In this document: positions 59,817 through 64,000 of the stretch, piece by piece
How the letters are laid out: every line of letters begins with the position of its first letter
How positions within the stretch are numbered: position 1 is the first letter of the stretch
NCBI RefSeq assembly: GCF_001709345.1
Contig: NZ_MDTQ01000001.1
Location: 744,001 to 808,000 of the forward strand
Source of the DNA: Terasakiispira papahanaumokuakeensis
GTDB taxonomy: Bacteria > Pseudomonadota > Gammaproteobacteria > Pseudomonadales > Halomonadaceae
DNA length: 64,000 nt
Direction of reading: 5' to 3'
Translations under genes and position numbers: made by a program
Notes under the pieces: model-generated
What the model saw: the letters and a program-made list of their open reading frames with translations, nothing else
Told to the model about the DNA's origin: nothing
Database searches by the model: none

Positions 59817-60575
59817 TTAGCACCAGCCTGCATCGACAAAGTAACTGTGCCCAGTGCATCCTGCGCTGTCAGCGGCGGCGAGAAAGAGCACCATGGCGGC
59901 GAGGTGCTCGGGTTGTAGACGAAGCTTGATGGCCTGACTGTTGAGAATCTCTTGTTCTCCCTCCGGGGTATACCAGCGTTTTTGGCGGGGTGTTTCTACG
60001 TTGCCGGGAATGACGCAATTCACACGAATATTGTCTGGTCCTAGCTCACGCGCCATGGCGCGGGTGAATCCCTCGATACCGGCTTTGGCGGTTTCATAAA
60101 GCGATAGATTCTCCAGCCCGAGATGCCAGCTGATGGAGCCAAAATTAATGATGTTGCCGCGGCCTTGCGCTTTCATATGGGGCACCAGGGCTTTGGTCGC
60201 AAAAATCATATGACGTAGATTGACGTTGATATTCTGATCCCAGTATTCAGGGGTGATATCCGCCAGTGAATGACGATCATCCCAGGCGGCGTTATTGATC
60301 AGAATGTCGACTGTGCCAATGCGGGCCAGAGTGGCCTCAAGTTGAGCGAGATCGGTGAGATCACAGGGATGAAACGTGATCTTGCCTTGATGGCCTTCAA
60401 CCGACGCTTTTGCCGTCTCGACTAAGGCGTGTGATTCAGTCTCTACAATATCAAGGAAGTGAACATCGGTCTGTTGTTTGACAAAAGCTTTGACTATTCC
60501 GGCGCCAATGCCTGAGCCGCCGCCGGTAATGACCACCTTTTGGTCTTTTAAGCTAGGATAAATCGCGCTATTCAT
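59817..60575 (-). CDS. D-xylose 1-dehydrogenase-like SDR
   Basis: A 252-residue SDR that closely resembles the NAD-dependent xylose dehydrogenase of Caulobacter (XylB) as I recall it: 'NSAIYPSLKDQKVVITGGGSGIGAG', 'DDRHSLADITPEYWDQNINVNLRHM', 'INFGSISWHLGLENLSLYETAKAGIEG', 'WYTPEGEQEI' and C-terminal 'CTGHSYFVDAGW'. Catalytic Ser/Tyr/Lys are in 'GSISWHLGLENLSLYETAK'. It oxidises D-xylose to xylonolactone, the first step of oxidative xylose use. It is the first gene of a two-gene operon with the sugar porter. Gene symbol left empty to avoid confusion with xylulokinase xylB. Confidence 0.85.
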   Translation of the reverse strand: MNSAIYPSLKDQKVVITGGGSGIGAGIVKAFVKQQTDVHFLDIVETESHALVETAKASVEGHQGKITFHPCDLTDLAQLEATLARIGTVDILINNAAWDDRHSLADITPEYWDQNINVNLRHMIFATKALVPHMKAQGRGNIINFGSISWHLGLENLSLYETAKAGIEGFTRAMARELGPDNIRVNCVIPGNVETPRQKRWYTPEGEQEILNSQAIKLRLQPEHLAAMVLFLAAADSAGCTGHSYFVDAGWC

Positions 60576-60900
60576 ACCGTTTTAGCTCCTTTTGTCTGGT
60601 GTTGGGCGCTTATTGTTTGCGGCTTGTTTTTGGTTAGTTCAATTAATTTACTAATTCAGATTTGTTGATCTTTGACTTAGCGTCCATAAGACCTTGGTTA
60701 AAGTCTGCTAAAAGGTTTTGAATTTCAGTTTCTTGCAATGAAAGAAAAAGGTCGAAGATCAGGAGAGGGCAATATTGGCGTCAAGTTTGCACCGTCAACC
60801 GGTGGGCTTTTGATATATTGGTGTCTTGATATATCGGTGCGTTGATATATTAAGAGTTTGATGTTTTTACTCATGTTTTTACTGAGGTTTTTCGAGCCCC
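60576..60900. other. Divergent xylose promoter region
   Basis: Between the xylose dehydrogenase-like and ROK genes. Apart from the three TTGATATAT repeats (60810-60850), it holds AT-rich leader sequence with 'ttgaatttcagtttcttgcaatgaaag' and no clear terminator or RNA. Confidence 0.45.
60810..60850. promoter_or_regulatory. Three phased TTGATATAT direct repeats
   Basis: TTGATATAT occurs at 60810-60818, 60826-60834 and 60842-60850, exactly 16 bp apart, 50 bp before the ROK start. It may be a regulator binding array, or a tandem duplication of the type seen in other gaps. Confidence 0.5.
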
Positions 60901-62091
60901 ATGGTCAGTGCTTTCTCCCCTCAATCCGCCGGTGATTTGAACTTCCTCAAAACGCTCAATCGCAGTGCGGTGATCAGTCATGTTAGGCGCTATCCAGGCG
61001 CGACCCGGGCGGATATTGCATCACGGACTCAGTTGACCAAAGCGACAGTGGGCAGTGTGGTTCAAGGGCTACTGGATCAGGGGTGGTTGTGTGAGGGGGA
61101 GCTGCAGCCCCGTGGCGAAGGGCGTCCCGGACGGGCACTTTATTTGGATGATACCCACCATGTGTTATGGGGCGCTGATATCGGCGTTAAAAGCTTGCGT
61201 CTCGTCGCTTGTTCGCTGACCGGCCAACATTTGATTGAGCACCATGATGCTGAAGCGCCGACGACACCTGAGGCGACGATGAAACGGCTTGCTGAGCTGT
61301 TAAACCAGTTGCAACAGCGTCCTGAGGTGGCCGGCCGTGAAATACTCGGGCTCGGGGTGACGGCACCGGGGCCGGTCTCTCCTCTCATACCGGTATTGCG
61401 ATTGGCGCCGAATATCCGCTGGAGCGACGTGGCATTATTGGATGTGTTAGATGAGGCCGGTTTGACGATGCCGGGTGTCCGTTTGTTAGACAATGAAGCC
61501 AATGCGGCGGCCTTTGGTGAGTTTTATTTCCATGCTGGGACACCGCCCGAATCGCTGGTGTATATCAGTGCGGGGACTGGGATCGGTAGTGGTTTGGTCA
61601 CCGGTGATGAATACCCCTTGGTGCCGCGAGGCGTGCAAGGTTTATTGGGCGAAATTGGACATACGGTTTTGCAACCCGGAGGCCTCTATTGTCATTGTGG
61701 TAACCGGGGGTGTGCTGAAACCTTAGTCAGTGGTTGGGCGATTCGTGCTGCGCTTGGCTTGGATGAAAATGCTGATCTGGAAAAAGAGGTAGGCTTAAAA
61801 AGTCATGAACCTGGGGTGCAGCATGTGTTAGCACGGGCAGGTGAAGCCTTGGGGGTGTTGATGTTAAATCTGCACCATACGTTAAACCCTGCCACCATGG
61901 TACTGGGCGGCTCACTACTGCGATTAGGCGAAGCCCTGACGCAACCGGCATTGGCTTATTTTGAAGCCCATCAAAATGATCTCTTAAGAGAATCTCAGCA
62001 TATTCCGATCAAACTGATTGAAGACAGCACCTATACCGCCGCCCGAGGTGCAGCTGCCCAAGTGATGGCCAAAGCCGTACTGGATGTGTAG
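60901..62091 (+). CDS. ROK-family transcriptional regulator (XylR-like)
   Basis: A 396-residue ROK repressor. N-terminal winged helix 'RRYPGATRADIASRTQLTKATVGSVVQGLLDQGWL' (about 25-62) precedes the sugar-kinase fold: 'GLGVTAPGPVSP', 'LLDNEANAAAFGEFYF', 'VYISAGTGIGSGLVTG' and the ROK zinc motif 'GLYCHCGNRGCAETLVS' (Cys-x-Cys...Cys, with a His before). It probably senses xylose or a derivative and represses the divergent dehydrogenase-transporter operon. Confidence 0.85.
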   Translation: MVSAFSPQSAGDLNFLKTLNRSAVISHVRRYPGATRADIASRTQLTKATVGSVVQGLLDQGWLCEGELQPRGEGRPGRALYLDDTHHVLWGADIGVKSLRLVACSLTGQHLIEHHDAEAPTTPEATMKRLAELLNQLQQRPEVAGREILGLGVTAPGPVSPLIPVLRLAPNIRWSDVALLDVLDEAGLTMPGVRLLDNEANAAAFGEFYFHAGTPPESLVYISAGTGIGSGLVTGDEYPLVPRGVQGLLGEIGHTVLQPGGLYCHCGNRGCAETLVSGWAIRAALGLDENADLEKEVGLKSHEPGVQHVLARAGEALGVLMLNLHHTLNPATMVLGGSLLRLGEALTQPALAYFEAHQNDLLRESQHIPIKLIEDSTYTAARGAAAQVMAKAVLDV

Positions 62092-62117
62092 TGCGTGCGG
62101 GTTTGGGATGACGAGGT

Positions 62118-63035
62118 TTATTTCGATTCGCCTTCGTCGATATGCGCTAAGGCTTTAAACGTTTGAATAAGCCATTCGATTTTAGGGTCATGCTGGCGAG
62201 TTTTATGCCAGTAGAGGGTGAGTTGATAGTCAGGTACGGCTAGTGGTAGCGGTTCGATGTGCACCGGTAAGGTTAAACGCTGGGCATAGTATGCTGGAAG
62301 GGCCAGTAGATAGTCAGTGCCGGGTAGGAAGTCTGGCGCCGCTAAGACACTGGTGGTTTTGAGACCGATGTGGCGCTTTTTCTTATGCTTGGCCAGTGTG
62401 ATATCCACAATGCCGCGAGGCTCGTTCCAGGGCGTCACCAGAATATGGGGATAGCGCAGGAATTCGGATAAACTCAACCCCTGAGTCGGAATCGGGTGCT
62501 GACGACAACGTACACTCACATAATGATCTTTTCGCCATAGGTGAGACACCAGACTTTCTGGGACTTTCAAGCCGTGATCAAAGCCGCAGACTAAATCAAT
62601 GTCGCCTCGCTCAAGTGCTGTTTCGGGGATGCGGCTTTCCAGGTGTAAAAACTCAATTTGAATGGCCGGGTAAGTGCGGTTGAGGTCGCGCATCAAGGGG
62701 CGTAGACACCAACCGGTATAGTCGGTTGCGGCGATACGAAATAATTGCGGTTGTGTGGGATCAAAAGGTTGTGCACTGGCTAAGCCCTGAGTGAGTAATT
62801 GCAGGCCGGGTAACACGCGCTCGGCTAAGTGGCGAGCATGGATGGTCGGGTGCATACGCTGATCAATACGCACAAACAGTTCATCTCCTAAGCGCTCGCG
62901 CAATCGCTGCAGGGCATGACTACAGGCCGATTGGCTCAGGTTCAATGCCTCTGCCGTTTGGGTCACCGAGCCGGTTTCGTAGAGGCTGGCAAAGAGCTTG
63001 ATCAGGTTCAAATCTAGATTTGGATAAGCGGCCAT
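62118..63035 (-). CDS. LysR-family regulator
   Basis: A 305-residue LysR protein: N-terminal winged helix ('LDLNLIKLFASLYETGSVTQTAEALNLSQSACSHALQRLRERLGDELF') and a periplasmic-binding-like effector domain ('IAATDYTGWCLRPLMRDL', 'LVCGFDHGLKVPESLV'). It belongs to the NodD/LinR/SyrM-like branch by its 'FVRIDQRMHPTIHARHLAE' pattern. It is divergent from the acetyltransferase gene by 180 bp, which is a candidate target. Effector unknown. Confidence 0.85.
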   Translation of the reverse strand: MAAYPNLDLNLIKLFASLYETGSVTQTAEALNLSQSACSHALQRLRERLGDELFVRIDQRMHPTIHARHLAERVLPGLQLLTQGLASAQPFDPTQPQLFRIAATDYTGWCLRPLMRDLNRTYPAIQIEFLHLESRIPETALERGDIDLVCGFDHGLKVPESLVSHLWRKDHYVSVRCRQHPIPTQGLSLSEFLRYPHILVTPWNEPRGIVDITLAKHKKKRHIGLKTTSVLAAPDFLPGTDYLLALPAYYAQRLTLPVHIEPLPLAVPDYQLTLYWHKTRQHDPKIEWLIQTFKALAHIDEGESK

Positions 63036-63217
63036 TCATCATCGACTCTTAACAGGGGATATTAGAATGCAGGCGATGCATTGATTGACTTGAATCTATG
63101 CATTCGCCTCATAGTGAGGCTCAGCTTACACTAGTCGCTCACGACATCAACAGCGGATGGCTGTTGAATGGGCATTCAATAAAGATGTAATAATCCCTAT
63201 ATTGAGATGATAAGGCG

Positions 63218-63760
63218 GTGATGATGACAGCTCATGTGACTTCCAAAGCGGCGGATCAAGTCGTTGTTCGCCCTGCCGAGCGTGCTGATGCGGCGATTAT
63301 CCTTGCGTTTATTCAGGACTTAGCGGCTTATGAAAAAGTGCCTGAGGCGGTGGTGAATACGGTGCCGATGATTGAGCAGTGTCTCTTTGGCGATCAGCCT
63401 CAGGCTTATGGCTTGATCTGTGAGTATGACGGCCAGCCCATTGGGTTTGCCGTGTATTACCTGACGTACTCAACCTGGTTGGGCCGTCATGGTCTGCATT
63501 TAGAAGATTTATATGTGAGCGAGGCCTTTCGCGGTTTAGGCGCAGGCCTAGCCATTATGCGATATTTGGCACAAATGGCCGTGACCAAAGGCTATGCGCG
63601 TTTTGAGTGGCAAGTATTAGATTGGAACCAGCCCGCCATTGACTTCTACGACCGTATTGGGGGGAAGCCGATGAATGAGTGGCTGACTTATCGGTTGGCG
63701 GGGGATGCCTTGGAAGCCTTTGCGCAAGAGGCCGGGGGCAGTGGCAATACGGTTCTCTGA
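63218..63760 (+). CDS. GNAT N-acetyltransferase (diamine acetyltransferase-like)
   Basis: A 180-residue GNAT protein. 'VVRPAERADAAIILAFIQDLAAYEKVPEAV' and 'LHLEDLYVSEAFRGLGAGLAIMRYLAQMA' (acetyl-CoA motif R-G-L-G-A-G) followed by 'RFEWQVLDWNQPAIDFYDRIGGKP' match spermidine/spermine or thialysine acetyltransferases. Three adjacent Met codons make the start uncertain (63218, 63221 or 63224). Divergent from the LysR gene. Confidence 0.85.
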   Translation: MMMTAHVTSKAADQVVVRPAERADAAIILAFIQDLAAYEKVPEAVVNTVPMIEQCLFGDQPQAYGLICEYDGQPIGFAVYYLTYSTWLGRHGLHLEDLYVSEAFRGLGAGLAIMRYLAQMAVTKGYARFEWQVLDWNQPAIDFYDRIGGKPMNEWLTYRLAGDALEAFAQEAGGSGNTVL

Positions 63761-64000
63761 ATCTCAGAAAAGTGAGGTGTTTCAGCGATGGGAGGGGTAT
63801 TTCAGCGGCTGTCTGAAAGTGTCACAAACGACTGAAAGTGTCACAAAATACTGGCGGTCGGCCTGACATAAGCATGGCAATATATAGGCCATACGTTTCA
63901 TTATTCCCTTTGAATTACACCACTCAATGGTGATGGACCTTGATTGAGACCCCTTTGATTGAGACGCCAACGCCCCCTGTGATGGCCTCATTATTATTGG
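63761..64000. other. Window end, no gene seen
   Basis: Contains duplicated 'gaaagtgtcacaaa' (63816-63846) and 'ttgattgagac' (63939-63965) units and no ORF with family features. Confidence 0.5.

Overview
The window reads as a gammaproteobacterial chromosome of moderate GC, probably from the Pseudomonadales/Oceanospirillales side. The block nadK, metallophosphatase, rhomboid, DUF1315, DUF2797 and pepN (50.2-58.1 kb) is in the order I remember from Pseudomonas and halomonads. No rRNA, tRNA, CRISPR array or insertion sequence was recognised.

Region 1 (1-17.9 kb) is a phage-derived locus that looks like a complete, headless, SOS-controlled particle: an F-type (flexible, non-contractile) tailocin. 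Three small regulatory or early genes precede a near-consensus LexA box and a promoter, with a strong terminator just downstream of it (a lambda Q/PR'/tR'-like layout). Then come a holin, a transglycosylase endolysin, overlapping Rz/Rz1 spanins, tail terminator, tail tube, tail chaperone with a -1 frameshift site, a 1876-residue tape measure with 81-residue repeats, hub and distal tail proteins, and two fibre cassettes sharing one N-terminus. One fibre ends in a C-type-lectin-like domain resembling diversity-generating retroelement targets. No terminase, portal, capsid or head-tail connector lies between lysis and tail genes, where they normally sit.

Region 2 (18.0-38.5 kb) is a pectin/galacturonate island. 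It holds a KdgM-type porin, a secreted CE12-type esterase, a TRAP transporter, and the oxidative galacturonate route: uronate dehydrogenase (udh), galactarolactone isomerase (gli), galactarolactone cycloisomerase (gci), keto-deoxy-glucarate dehydratase (kdgD) and ketoglutarate semialdehyde dehydrogenase, ending at 2-oxoglutarate. A GntR/FCD regulator sits inside, and related palindromes near TCATACGTATGA occur in several promoter regions. Extra genes (Ldh2-type dehydrogenase, beta-propeller lactonase, a second enolase-superfamily enzyme, a sodium symporter) suggest other acid sugars are also used.

Region 3 (38.5-50.1 kb) mixes a CBS protein, an E3-like flavoprotein, a DMT exporter, a ZntR-like regulator, an Imm/SHOCT membrane protein, a FecI-FecR-TonB receptor-esterase iron uptake locus, an AEC transporter and a small outer membrane barrel. 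Region 4 (50.2-58.2 kb) is the conserved nadK-pepN housekeeping block with a YgiD-type dioxygenase. Region 5 (58.2-64 kb) has a sugar porter and a Caulobacter XylB-like xylose dehydrogenase divergent from a ROK regulator, suggesting oxidative xylose use that would also drain into 2-oxoglutarate semialdehyde, then LysR and GNAT genes.

A feature seen across the window is that many intergenic gaps carry short imperfect tandem duplications of about 10-20 bp.
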